Origin: an uncultured bacterium | GTDB lineage: Bacteria; Bacillota; Clostridia; UBA1381 | Direction: 5' to 3' | Length of the DNA: 33,837 nucleotides | Assembly (NCBI GenBank): GCA_905215805.1 | Contig: CAJMRL010000026.1 | Location: 1-33,837, forward strand | In this document: positions 6,624 to 15,180 of the stretch, piece after piece | Layout: each line of letters begins with the position of its first letter | Numbering within the stretch: position 1 is the stretch's first letter | Translations under genes and position numbers: made by a program | Notes under the pieces: generated by a model | Database searches by the model: none | Seen by the model: only the letters and a program-made list of their open reading frames with translations | Told to the model about the DNA's origin: nothing

Positions 6624-8675
6624 TTAAAACTCCTTGTAAAAATCGTCCCTCATTTCTGACATAACCAGATAGCATTCCCTGTCACAGAGCAGCTTTGCCG
6701 GAACACGCCACGGTTTGCCATAATAGAAATTATCCGCAACAAGTTCACCGTCAGCATAAATCTGTGCCACATCATATAAGAAAGGTATTTCTATAAAGCC
6801 TCCTCTGCCGGACACTGTAATCCTTTTCCAGACTCTTTGTCTTTCTCCTCCTAGATTCAGTTCTCCATCATAAGGAGGTACAAACGGCTCTCTTACTGCT
6901 TCAAATGTTGCTTCTGCCTGACTGAAATCCTTTTGAACAGTGTAATGCTCAAATGCTGATCCATTCCACACATCATATGCAAAGCTGCCGTCCTGTACAG
7001 CGCATATATGGCCGTCATATTCGTAAATATCACAGTTATCACCTATATAAAGCTTTCCCGACAGCTTACGCGTATATTTCGCCCTATCCCATGCAAGCGT
7101 TACAATTTGTATGTCATTTACTTTAAGTACCGATCCAGGTTCAGCCTTAAGAATATCTCTGTCCTCAAATTTATATTCCGGGGCTATACCCTCTATTGCC
7201 GTAAAGAAATATGTATCATTAACCCTGCAAAGCAGCTGCGCTGTCGCATATTCAAGCCTGTTCCCAGACAAGCTAATGTTAAACGGCATAATAAAGCTTA
7301 TATTTCCGCAAACATCAATAGGCGGAAACTTTACCGTTCCTGCATTGATAACAGCGCTTTTTATATCCTCAAGTTCTGCCAGACGCTGGTAATGATTTAT
7401 AAATACGAAACCGCCTATACCATCGGTACGCATACAATATCTCAATGATGACATGTCATCAGACTTAACTTCGGATTCCGCTTCTACGGCTTCCATAAGC
7501 GCAAGTACATCACCGAAATCATTTACAAACATATGGAGCATATTCAGCAGTCTGTACTGTCCGCGAATCTCACCATATTCCGAAATCGGTGCTTGAAAGT
7601 CATATGACAAAATAGAATAATCATTTGGGTATCCGCTTTCTCTTGACTCATTTAAGGTTGACAGCCTGCCGATCTTATTTGTTCCACCCTTATACATATA
7701 GTAGCCGACAAGATTATTTCCTGAACCGAGCTTTACAAGAGACAGTGCATAAATGTCCATATCGCTGATAAGCGGTCGTCTGTGATGCGTAACTTGTATT
7801 CCGCCGCCTAACTCACAGGTCGCGAATGGGTATTTTTCATACGGCAGCCGCCAACCGTCTTCATCAACATCGCTAATAAGATCTTTTCCTATAGCTGCAT
7901 CATTTCTTATTTTATTAAACACATAATGAGCTGACAACGGAAGCCTGCCTGTATGCTCCGTCCACGGTGCTTCCGGATATGCTCCGAACACAGGAACAAA
8001 CTCGTCAACCGGAATTTTTGCACCGTAAGCGCTGTTCCATCCCGTAACGGTATATATCGGGGCCTTAAAACCTATGTCAAGCGCAAGCTTCTTTAACTCA
8101 AGAAGATGCTCCGCATTGTCAACAAGTTCATTTTCAATCTGTATTCCTATGATATTTCCGCCATTTTCATAAAATAAACCGTTTACCTGCTCATATATTT
8201 TTTCGTACCATATCCTTACTTTTTCCATATATCCGGGATTATTATCGCGCAGCTTAAACGTTTTTTTCAAAAGCCAATCAGGGAAGCCGCCATTGCGGCA
8301 TTCCCCGTGTGCCCATGGACCTATGCGGATTATTACATCAAGTCCCGCTCTTTGGGCGTCCTTAATAAACTTGCGTATATCACGGTCACCTGTAAAATCA
8401 AATTCACCTTCTATTTCCTCGTGATAAATCCAAAACAAATATGTAGCAACAGCAGTGATACCGCCCGCTTTCATCTTGCAAAGCTCGCGATACCAGTTCT
8501 CGCGAGCATCGCGGACAAAATGATATTCACCCATAACACCTATCCATGGCTTGCCTTCGCGCGTAAAATACAGACTTGTAACGTCAATACGCTCTCCTTT
8601 GGTATTTGTACCACCCATGTTCAGGTGGTTTTTTAATATATCAGATTTGTGATAAGCTTTGAATTTATAACACAT
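6624..8675 (-). CDS. Glycoside hydrolase family 35 protein (beta-galactosidase-like), intracellular
   Basis: The 683-residue protein opens with a TIM barrel typical of GH35: GEYHF, then KMKAGGITAVATYLFWIYHE, and RIGPWAHGECRNGGFPDW. The acid/base is Glu183 in GIQIENELV and the nucleophile is probably Glu288 in CELGGG. Beta-sandwich domains occupy the C-terminal half. GH35 enzymes release terminal beta-linked galactose, but this branch (ENEL rather than ENEYG, GPWAHGE rather than GPYICAE) differs from the classical lactase-like members, so a plant galactan or rhamnogalacturonan oligosaccharide is more likely. No signal peptide is present. AGGAG lies 8 bases before the ATG, and the gap to the upstream gene is 11 bases, so it is translated from the galK operon message. 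Confidence 0.88.
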   Translation of the reverse strand: MCYKFKAYHKSDILKNHLNMGGTNTKGERIDVTSLYFTREGKPWIGVMGEYHFVRDARENWYRELCKMKAGGITAVATYLFWIYHEEIEGEFDFTGDRDIRKFIKDAQRAGLDVIIRIGPWAHGECRNGGFPDWLLKKTFKLRDNNPGYMEKVRIWYEKIYEQVNGLFYENGGNIIGIQIENELVDNAEHLLELKKLALDIGFKAPIYTVTGWNSAYGAKIPVDEFVPVFGAYPEAPWTEHTGRLPLSAHYVFNKIRNDAAIGKDLISDVDEDGWRLPYEKYPFATCELGGGIQVTHHRRPLISDMDIYALSLVKLGSGNNLVGYYMYKGGTNKIGRLSTLNESRESGYPNDYSILSYDFQAPISEYGEIRGQYRLLNMLHMFVNDFGDVLALMEAVEAESEVKSDDMSSLRYCMRTDGIGGFVFINHYQRLAELEDIKSAVINAGTVKFPPIDVCGNISFIMPFNISLSGNRLEYATAQLLCRVNDTYFFTAIEGIAPEYKFEDRDILKAEPGSVLKVNDIQIVTLAWDRAKYTRKLSGKLYIGDNCDIYEYDGHICAVQDGSFAYDVWNGSAFEHYTVQKDFSQAEATFEAVREPFVPPYDGELNLGGERQRVWKRITVSGRGGFIEIPFLYDVAQIYADGELVADNFYYGKPWRVPAKLLCDRECYLVMSEMRDDFYKEF

Positions 8676-8686
8676 CGTTTATTCTC

Positions 8687-11600
8687 CTATTTTCTTAATA
8701 TATCCTTAAGTCCTGCATGGCACTTGTCAATCTCAAGACCCTTTAAAGCATACTTCTTTGCTTTTTCCTTGTCTCCCTTGCCGAGATATCCGAGCGATTT
8801 CATAAACAAGCAGTGCACCTTATTTTTCTTATTCAAATCGGCATCGAATATTAAGAAGTCAGGAAGTGATACAGCGAAATAATCAATTTTAATATTATCA
8901 TTCATATGTATATTTGCATAATCAATGAATGTATCAAATCGATTCTGCGCTTCATCTCTGTCTCCTAATTCTTCAATAGCCTTTGCAGCATAGTACATCA
9001 TTTCCGGCGGCTGGTCATTGTAGTACATGGCTGATGTAAGCTCAAATTTACCCCTTGCCGCAAGCTTAAACGCGCGCTCCCGCTTCTCCTCATCTTCATA
9101 TAGATATCCTAACATATAATAGATGTCGTTGTCAAGATTTCCTATTAATTTACCCTCACCCAGATTATGCGGATATACAAGAGCACTTTCCAGAAACTCT
9201 ATAGCCTTTGTTTTGTCGTTTTGCGCCTTTGCCATATTTATCAGCGAAATTCTATACTGAGCCGGAATTTTACCTTCACCGCCCTCCCACGGGTGGAAGT
9301 TATGATTCATAATACGATTGTATGCATTTTCATACTCACCATTCATATTTAAAAGTGTAATATACTCTGTATATAAATCATCGCGCTGTTCCAATAATTC
9401 AGGGTTAGCATTCATATTGTCAAGACGCTCCTGCAAAGAATAATTGAGCATTTTATAAAGCTGGTCAAGTTCAAAGAATACACGTGCGTCAGACTTATCC
9501 ATACTAAACGCTTTTTCCATCGCTTCCTTGGCGCGGTCCGTGTCATGGAGTTTATTGTAATATGCAAGAGACAGATTTCTGTATACTGTCGGAAGATTTA
9601 TCTTATCTGCACAGCTTTCCCATAACGATACGCTTTCCTCCCAGCGTCCCTTATCATAGAACAGATTGCCAAGATAATATGCCGCATAGCTTCCTCCGTC
9701 CTTTACCGCATGTTTAAGTACTGCTATATCCTCTATGCGGTTAGGAAAGCAATAAAGAGAGCTACTTTGTTCAGCCTTTTCAAGCTCTGATTTATCGCCC
9801 GTGCAGGCATATCTGTAGTAATGCACCATAGGCTCATTATCGTTCGGTGCGATAGCCAAAATTGCATCCGCCTCACTGTAAAGTCCAGCTGCAATATATG
9901 AAAGCGCAAGCTCAACATAATTGTGATTGTCACCGCGCATAACAGCCTTTAACTCATCAAGTCCTTTTCCTGTTATCTTATAAAGCTCATAGCGGCAGCC
10001 ATGATCAAGTGAGTCTATTTTCCGAGTATCCTCTGCAAAGGCGATTGCCTCTTCTATTCTGCCTGTAATACGTAGCAATACGGATTTTAAGGTTCTTGCT
10101 TTAAGATTGTGAAGTCCCTTTACAAGAGATTTTTCAATATATTCAAGTGCTTCTTCATAATCGCCTCTGCCTGCCGCAATACATGCAAGCTGATAGAACG
10201 CTTTATCCTGCATGTTTCCGTCCCATACCGCCTTATAAAATGCGTCAAACGCCTTTTCTGTATTGCCAAGCATTTTTAACGCAAGGCCAAGATTATAATA
10301 TGGTTCACAGTCATAAGGATTTGGATTTTTCCATGTTGATGACTTAACCGCTGTGGTAAAATACTTTACGCTTTCCTCAAATCTGCCCCTGTTGTACAAA
10401 TACTTTCCATAGCCGTTGTTAATACGTATATCGGATGCATCACGCTTTAATCCTTCAAGATAGTACAATTCGGGCGAATATGTAGCATGACGGTATTGCT
10501 CTAAATGTGTAGCCGCAAGAAAAAGCTTTTCATTTGTGTCAAGCTTTTCAGGCTCAGGAATTTCCTCTGCCGGCGACGGAACAGGCTCGCTGTTCTTCAC
10601 AGGTGAATATGTAAGAATAATTTTAGTGTCCTTGATTATATTAGCCGTAATATCGTCAAAGCATATGCCGTCTGCATTAATTTCTGTTTCAAATATATCA
10701 GCAGGCTTCATATTTAATGTAGCGGTGTAAAATTCACTGCCATTATTATATAACTTTATTTCCGCATTTTCAAGTTCTGACGGAGTATATACAGTTACTG
10801 CAATTTTAGTATCCCTCTGTTCAATGTTGATCGCCGCATCAAGCGAAGCATTTTTTACCGCACCTACTGCCTTATACGGCATAAAGTATTGAACAAAAGT
10901 CTTTTCCTCATACGGCTTCAAGAATGTGAAATCAGGCTGATTATCAGTAAATACGCCTGTCATAAGCTCAATATACGGACCGTTTTCGTCTGTCAAGTTC
11001 CTGTCCCAAGCCTTTCCGAAATCGCCGTTTCCCCAGGTCCACTGCTTTTTACCCGGTGAAATATGATGGTCGGCAATATGCAGAAGTCCCGCTTTCTTTT
11101 CATAATCATAATTGCCTATAAAATTAAAATCAGAGTGATATGCCATATACGAAGTCGGAACAGGAATATTTTTATAACGTGAAATATCTGTACCCGGCGC
11201 ATAATTGACTTTGTAATATTCTCCGTCCGCAATCGGGAATTTTGACACCGCGCGTTTGCCGTGATCCATAACCGCGTGAACATCGGGCGGAAAAATCGAC
11301 TGTGTATAATCATTTACCGCAACGGCAGGGTTCGCCCACCAGAGAAATGTCTGCGGTCTGTCGGTCGGGTTATATACCTGTCCTTTAATTTCAAGATACG
11401 CCTTGTCGGGATAAACTGTAAAGCCTGCCATACCCTTTGTATGGAACATCTTTTCCGTTTCTCCGACCCATACAGTAACAGAACCGTCCGAATTTTCCTC
11501 AATGGTGTAATCTACATTGTCAAATGTAGACGGTCTGTGGTGCTGCGGCCAGTTAAATTCAATACCGCCGCTAACCCACGGGCCTGCAAGTCCTACAAGC

Positions 11601-11905
11601 GCGGGTTTTATAACCTCGTTGTAGTAAACCGCGTCATAACCGTTTGTTTTATCGTAAAGACGCTGAATTTTACCGCCGATTTCAGGTAAAATCATAACGA
11701 GTATGTAATCATTTTCAAGAAATATTGCGTTGTATTCCTTGTCTGTCTTTACATCGCTAACGCCCTCGCATACGGGGTGGGGATAAACGCGTCCGCTTGA
11801 CCCCTGATACACACGCTTTTCCAAAAACATCGGGTTTTTATCATACTCCGAAAGCTCGTATGTGGGTATTGTTACCTTTTCTTGCCTTAAAATAACCTTG
11901 CTCAT
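8687..11905 (-). CDS. DUF5107 protein with C-terminal tetratricopeptide repeats
   Basis: The 1072-residue protein has two halves. Residues 1 to about 350 are a beta-sandwich of the DUF5107 type, with NDYILVMILPEIGGKIQRL and GPWVSGGIEFNWPQHH, which resembles galactose-mutarotase folds; I recall DUF5107 being placed with that superfamily but cannot check here. A smaller beta domain and a proline/glutamate-rich linker (about 445-470) lead to about 600 residues of TPR-like helical repeats, for example PYYNLGLALKMLGNTEKAF. There is no signal peptide. An ATG at 11920 overlaps the ribosome binding site, so I start at 11905, where GGAGG is 8 bases upstream. It lies 18 bases after galK and 11 before GH35, so it works with galactoside use. 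Function is unproven: a mutarotase, a carbohydrate enzyme or a scaffold are all possible. Confidence 0.85.
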   Translation of the reverse strand: MSKVILRQEKVTIPTYELSEYDKNPMFLEKRVYQGSSGRVYPHPVCEGVSDVKTDKEYNAIFLENDYILVMILPEIGGKIQRLYDKTNGYDAVYYNEVIKPALVGLAGPWVSGGIEFNWPQHHRPSTFDNVDYTIEENSDGSVTVWVGETEKMFHTKGMAGFTVYPDKAYLEIKGQVYNPTDRPQTFLWWANPAVAVNDYTQSIFPPDVHAVMDHGKRAVSKFPIADGEYYKVNYAPGTDISRYKNIPVPTSYMAYHSDFNFIGNYDYEKKAGLLHIADHHISPGKKQWTWGNGDFGKAWDRNLTDENGPYIELMTGVFTDNQPDFTFLKPYEEKTFVQYFMPYKAVGAVKNASLDAAINIEQRDTKIAVTVYTPSELENAEIKLYNNGSEFYTATLNMKPADIFETEINADGICFDDITANIIKDTKIILTYSPVKNSEPVPSPAEEIPEPEKLDTNEKLFLAATHLEQYRHATYSPELYYLEGLKRDASDIRINNGYGKYLYNRGRFEESVKYFTTAVKSSTWKNPNPYDCEPYYNLGLALKMLGNTEKAFDAFYKAVWDGNMQDKAFYQLACIAAGRGDYEEALEYIEKSLVKGLHNLKARTLKSVLLRITGRIEEAIAFAEDTRKIDSLDHGCRYELYKITGKGLDELKAVMRGDNHNYVELALSYIAAGLYSEADAILAIAPNDNEPMVHYYRYACTGDKSELEKAEQSSSLYCFPNRIEDIAVLKHAVKDGGSYAAYYLGNLFYDKGRWEESVSLWESCADKINLPTVYRNLSLAYYNKLHDTDRAKEAMEKAFSMDKSDARVFFELDQLYKMLNYSLQERLDNMNANPELLEQRDDLYTEYITLLNMNGEYENAYNRIMNHNFHPWEGGEGKIPAQYRISLINMAKAQNDKTKAIEFLESALVYPHNLGEGKLIGNLDNDIYYMLGYLYEDEEKRERAFKLAARGKFELTSAMYYNDQPPEMMYYAAKAIEELGDRDEAQNRFDTFIDYANIHMNDNIKIDYFAVSLPDFLIFDADLNKKNKVHCLFMKSLGYLGKGDKEKAKKYALKGLEIDKCHAGLKDILRK

Positions 11906-11923
11906 TTTTTTATCCTCCATTTA

Positions 11924-13201
11924 TTATATTATTTTAACTCCGCCCAACGGACGAATTTTAATTTCGTGGCAGCTTTCTTCTCCAAAGAGCCTATCCATTT
12001 CCGCCTTGTATTCGCTTAATTTGCAACTGGGAACAAATGCTTGTATAGTTCCTGCAAATCCGCCGCCGTGGACTCTTACAACTCCCTCGCCCCATAGTAT
12101 TTTCTCGCTTGCCATAATCGCAAGCGGTATTTCTTGATTTAACGGATTTTTCGGAGAGTATAAATTTTGTAGCAGCTTTGCTGATGACATACCCGATTCC
12201 TCTACAATCGCAAGAAAACCAAAAATATCTCTGTTTTCAAGTGCGGCTGCTTCATCTATCGCACGTTTGTTTTCATCAAAGAAATGTGCGGCTCTCATAA
12301 CAGCGCGGTCGCTGTATTTTTCTCGTAGTTCGGGAATTGCTTTATAAAACATCTTCTCATTAACTATTCTTAAATAGGGCTTTTTAAAATATTCTGCAAT
12401 CTGTTTCATGTCTGCGGGGACTGCGACATAATCATCTGTCAAATCCGCGTGGCTGCCCTTAGTATCTGTTATACAAATATGTATGTTTTCTTTTGAAAAA
12501 TCATATACCTGTTTTTTTACAACGGGATTTTCAGTATCCTCAAAGTCAATAAATACCAAGCCGCCCGTAGCGCAAGCCATTTGGTCCATAAGACCGCATT
12601 GCTTTCCGAAATATACATTTTCAGCATATTTGCCTATCTTCGCAATTTCCTCATTATTTGCTTTGCCTGCATTATACTGTTCATTTATAATTGTACCTAT
12701 CAGCACTTCAAATGCCGCTGATGATGAAAGCCCCGCGCCGCCTATGACATTTGAGGTTGTATAAGCATTAAAACCTCCGATATTTATACCCTTTTCTATA
12801 AACCGAGCCGCCACGCCTCGTATAAGCGCCGAGGATTTTCCAAACTCCTCTTGATGTACATTCATATCCGACAGTTCCACGATGTCCTCAGAATATCCCT
12901 CGGATTTAACTCTTATAACATTCTCGTTATTAAATCCGACAACAGCTATTACATCAAGGTCAACCGCCGCAGCTAATACGCAACCGTGTTGATGGTCGGT
13001 ATGATTTCCGCCTATTTCCGTTCTGCCCGGCGCAGAAAAAAGCGAAAAATCTTTATTTTCGGGATAAAGCTGTGTAAATTTTTCTGCCGCCGATAAATAT
13101 CTGTCTTTTTGCTTCTCTAATGCGTCCGTACCATAAAGAGATATAAGCATTTCGTCAAAACTTCCCGATGTGAGTTTATCTTTGAACTTATTAAAATTCA
13201 T
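11924..13201 (-). CDS. galK: Galactokinase
   Basis: The 425-residue protein is a GHMP kinase that phosphorylates alpha-D-galactose at C1, the first Leloir step. The galactokinase signature appears as PGRTEIGGNHTDH (58-70), the GHMP ATP-binding loop as GGAGLSSSAAFE (154-165), and the C-terminal motif as VRVHGGGFAGT. It is somewhat longer than the E. coli enzyme, as in a clostridial branch. The open frame extends to 13276, but the ATG at 13201 is preceded by AAAGGAG at 7 bases and matches the family N-terminus. It is the first gene of the operon with DUF5107, GH35 and GH2, and is divergent from an AraC gene. galT and galE are not in the window. Confidence 0.93.
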   Translation of the reverse strand: MNFNKFKDKLTSGSFDEMLISLYGTDALEKQKDRYLSAAEKFTQLYPENKDFSLFSAPGRTEIGGNHTDHQHGCVLAAAVDLDVIAVVGFNNENVIRVKSEGYSEDIVELSDMNVHQEEFGKSSALIRGVAARFIEKGINIGGFNAYTTSNVIGGAGLSSSAAFEVLIGTIINEQYNAGKANNEEIAKIGKYAENVYFGKQCGLMDQMACATGGLVFIDFEDTENPVVKKQVYDFSKENIHICITDTKGSHADLTDDYVAVPADMKQIAEYFKKPYLRIVNEKMFYKAIPELREKYSDRAVMRAAHFFDENKRAIDEAAALENRDIFGFLAIVEESGMSSAKLLQNLYSPKNPLNQEIPLAIMASEKILWGEGVVRVHGGGFAGTIQAFVPSCKLSEYKAEMDRLFGEESCHEIKIRPLGGVKII

Positions 13202-13354
13202 ATACACTACTCCTTTTTTACATACACATTTTACAAATCTTTCCCATATCATCGGGATTGAGTTTCTTTCTCTCACCCATACTATAAAAATTATGTTCTT
13301 TTAGTTTTTTTAGCAAAATTCGGAATTATTTTTTTATCTAATCCGCAAGCCGAC

Positions 13355-13368
13355 ATATGAAATTATTG
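13355..13368 (+). repeat. Direct repeat copy 1, candidate AraC-family operator
   Basis: ATATGAAATTATTG, preceded by CGAC, occurs here and again at 13467-13480, in the same orientation and 112 bases apart. The copy lies about 70 bases upstream of the weak galK -10 candidate, a common place for an activator site. Confidence 0.55.
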
Positions 13369-13466
13369 AACATTTAATCATCTCGCAAAATGCTATTTGA
13401 ATTTTTATCACTTTACTAATTATACAACTGCTATAACAAAAAATCATTAGATATTATTGCGACAAA

Positions 13467-13480
13467 ATATGAAATTATTG
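13467..13480 (+). repeat. Direct repeat copy 2, candidate AraC-family operator
   Basis: This is the second copy of ATATGAAATTATTG, preceded by GCGACAAA. It ends one base before the -35 box of the AraC gene, where the regulator could act on its own promoter. Confidence 0.55.
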
Positions 13481-13481
13481 C

Positions 13482-13510
13482 TTGAAATAATTGTTTTGTT
13501 ATGTTACACT
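13482..13510 (+). promoter_or_regulatory. Promoter of the AraC-family gene
   Basis: TTGAAA (13482-13487) and TACACT (13505-13510) are 17 bases apart. The start of transcription would be near 13517, which excludes the upstream ATG at 13457 and supports the start at 13529. Confidence 0.6.
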
Positions 13511-13528
13511 GTTAATGAGGTGAAGCAA

Positions 13529-14389
13529 ATGGGAAAATATGATGAAAAAATTTTAGATAATTCTATTTGGATAACGGCAACGCCTACAGAATTTGCAAAA
13601 ACGCTTCCGTTTTATATAACAGAAGCGGGACACTTTACCGCCGAAAAGGATTATATGGTACAGCGTGAAATGCACGACAGCTTTTTATTGCTTTATACTA
13701 TTAACGGTGAAGGCTCCGTCAGGTCGGGTGATTTTGAGTTTTCGCTCCCGTCTGATTTTGCGGTAATTATTGACTGCCATATACCGCACGAATATCATAG
13801 TATATCAGATAAATGGGAATTTATGTGGATACATTTCGGCGGAAGCGGCATTTTTCCTTTATTTGATATTACATATCCAAATAATTCTATCCGTGCTGTC
13901 TGTATGGAAAATGCAGAGGATTTCGACAAAAGAATAAATGATATTATAGATGAGGTAAAACAAAACGATATTGCCGCTCATATTCACATTTCCTCACATA
14001 TGCACTCGATTTTTAACGCGGTATGCCTTGCCGCACTTGAAAAAGACAATGTAAGTATAAAGCATAACAGCGCCGATGATGTGCGCGCTGTCATAAAATA
14101 TATTGAGAAAAATTATTTTAATCAAATTACAGTGGACGATATGATAAAGGATATTCATATTTCAAAGTATCATTTTATACGCAGATTTAAACGGGCTATG
14201 GGAATTACACCGTACAGCTATCTGACAAATTACAGAATAAATATGTCAAAAAAATTTCTTCGTTCTACCGATAAGACTATTTCAGAGATTGCGGAAATAT
14301 GCGGTTTTCTTGACACAAGCAATTTTATAACGCATTTTAAAAAACATACGGGACAAAAACCGTTACAGTACAGACGCGATTTTTCATAA
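13529..14389 (+). CDS. AraC family transcriptional regulator, divergent from galK
   Basis: The 286-residue protein has an N-terminal cupin-like sensor (about 10-150, including REMHDSFLLLYTINGEG and CHIPHEYHS) and a C-terminal AraC DNA-binding domain with two helix-turn-helices: ITVDDMIKDIHISKYHFIRR and ISEIAEICGFLDTSNFITHF, ending in the usual PLQYRRDF. An in-frame ATG lies at 13457, but the promoter and GAGGTG six bases before 13529 favour the shorter form. Its divergent position makes it the likely local activator of galK-DUF5107-GH35-GH2 in response to a sugar, probably galactose or a galactoside; this is inference. It ends at a bidirectional terminator. Confidence 0.92.
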   Translation: MGKYDEKILDNSIWITATPTEFAKTLPFYITEAGHFTAEKDYMVQREMHDSFLLLYTINGEGSVRSGDFEFSLPSDFAVIIDCHIPHEYHSISDKWEFMWIHFGGSGIFPLFDITYPNNSIRAVCMENAEDFDKRINDIIDEVKQNDIAAHIHISSHMHSIFNAVCLAALEKDNVSIKHNSADDVRAVIKYIEKNYFNQITVDDMIKDIHISKYHFIRRFKRAMGITPYSYLTNYRINMSKKFLRSTDKTISEIAEICGFLDTSNFITHFKKHTGQKPLQYRRDFS

Positions 14390-14394
14390 TATAA

Positions 14395-14432
14395 AACACC
14401 GTTTATCAGATTAAAGACTGATAAACGGTGTT
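14395..14432. terminator. Bidirectional terminator between AraC and esterase genes
   Basis: A 15-base perfect inverted repeat, AACACCGTTTATCAG at 14395-14409 with its complement at 14418-14432, has an 8-base loop. It lies between convergent stop codons. The plus side is followed by CCGTTTT, and the minus side by TTATATTATG. Confidence 0.88.
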
Positions 14433-14437
14433 CCGTT

Positions 14438-15178
14438 TTATGCCAAGAAGTCAGCTACTTTTTTTTCAATATTACTCTCCGCAAACACGTTCAATCCGTG
14501 ATTTTCACCCTCTAAGATTTCAAGAATGACATTTTTCATACATTCTTTATATCGTTTTGAGCCTATAACTCCTACTGCTTCATCATTAGAGCCGTGTATG
14601 ATAAGGGTTTCACCCTCAAACATTGATGTAGTTTCATATATCGGAAGTGTTCGGGCAATTCTGAAATACAAACCGCCTAAATTAAACTTTTCCTTTTCTA
14701 CATTAGTCATTGTAATGTGTTCGGGAATATTATGTATGTCATACGGTATTCCGAAGCACGAGCCTTTTTGCGCGTCGTCCTTAATAGTTGCGGCAGGCGC
14801 AAGCATTACAAGTTTTTTTACATATTCTCTGTAATATCCCGCAATCATACCTCCGACAAGCGCGCCCTGTGAATGACCGATTATATAAATATCCGTAACA
14901 AAATCCAATCCCCGAACATAATCTATAATTTTTGCTGCGTCAAGAATTTCGCTGTAAACATTCATATCAGAAAAATCTCCGTCGCTTTCGCCGTGTCCGT
15001 TAAAGTCAAACTTTATAATTGCAATTCCGCGTTCAAGCAAAGCGTCAGCAATCTTATTATTTCCGTCTTTGTTTGCCATAAGTCCGTGAAATATTATTGC
15101 TACGGGCGACTTTTCTGCGTTTGGTCTTAATAAATCTCCCCGCAAGTTAAGTCCGTCCCTTTTAATAGTTATATTCAT
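14438..15178 (-). CDS. Alpha/beta-hydrolase, probable carbohydrate acyl or feruloyl esterase
   Basis: The 246-residue protein has the alpha/beta-hydrolase fold. The oxyanion strand IIFHGL comes first, the nucleophile elbow is GHSQG (about residue 103), the acid is Asp in HGSNDEAV (about 196) and the base is His in ENHGLN (about 226). Short members with an inserted lid of this kind include the cinnamoyl and feruloyl esterases of rumen and gut bacteria, which remove hydroxycinnamates from plant polysaccharides. There is no signal peptide. The ATG lies two bases after the GH115 stop and is preceded by AGGAGG-like sequence inside the end of that gene, so the two are probably co-translated. Fold and triad are clear; the substrate is inferred from context. 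Confidence 0.85.
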   Translation of the reverse strand: MNITIKRDGLNLRGDLLRPNAEKSPVAIIFHGLMANKDGNNKIADALLERGIAIIKFDFNGHGESDGDFSDMNVYSEILDAAKIIDYVRGLDFVTDIYIIGHSQGALVGGMIAGYYREYVKKLVMLAPAATIKDDAQKGSCFGIPYDIHNIPEHITMTNVEKEKFNLGGLYFRIARTLPIYETTSMFEGETLIIHGSNDEAVGVIGSKRYKECMKNVILEILEGENHGLNVFAESNIEKKVADFLA

Positions 15179-15180
15179 TT

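Larger units (their letters stand above)
13202..13528. promoter_or_regulatory. Divergent control region between galK operon and AraC gene
   Basis: This gap of about 330 bases holds no gene. Its right end carries the AraC promoter, and two copies of a 14-base repeat lie at 13355-13368 and 13467-13480. On the galK side I find only a poor -10 match (TATAGT near 13287) with no good -35 box, which fits a promoter that needs an activator. No hairpin leader was seen. Confidence 0.6.

Noticed and set aside
6619..6675. Longer GH2 start at 6675
   Set aside because: It would overlap the end of GH35 and lacks a ribosome binding site; AGGAG precedes the ATG at 6618.
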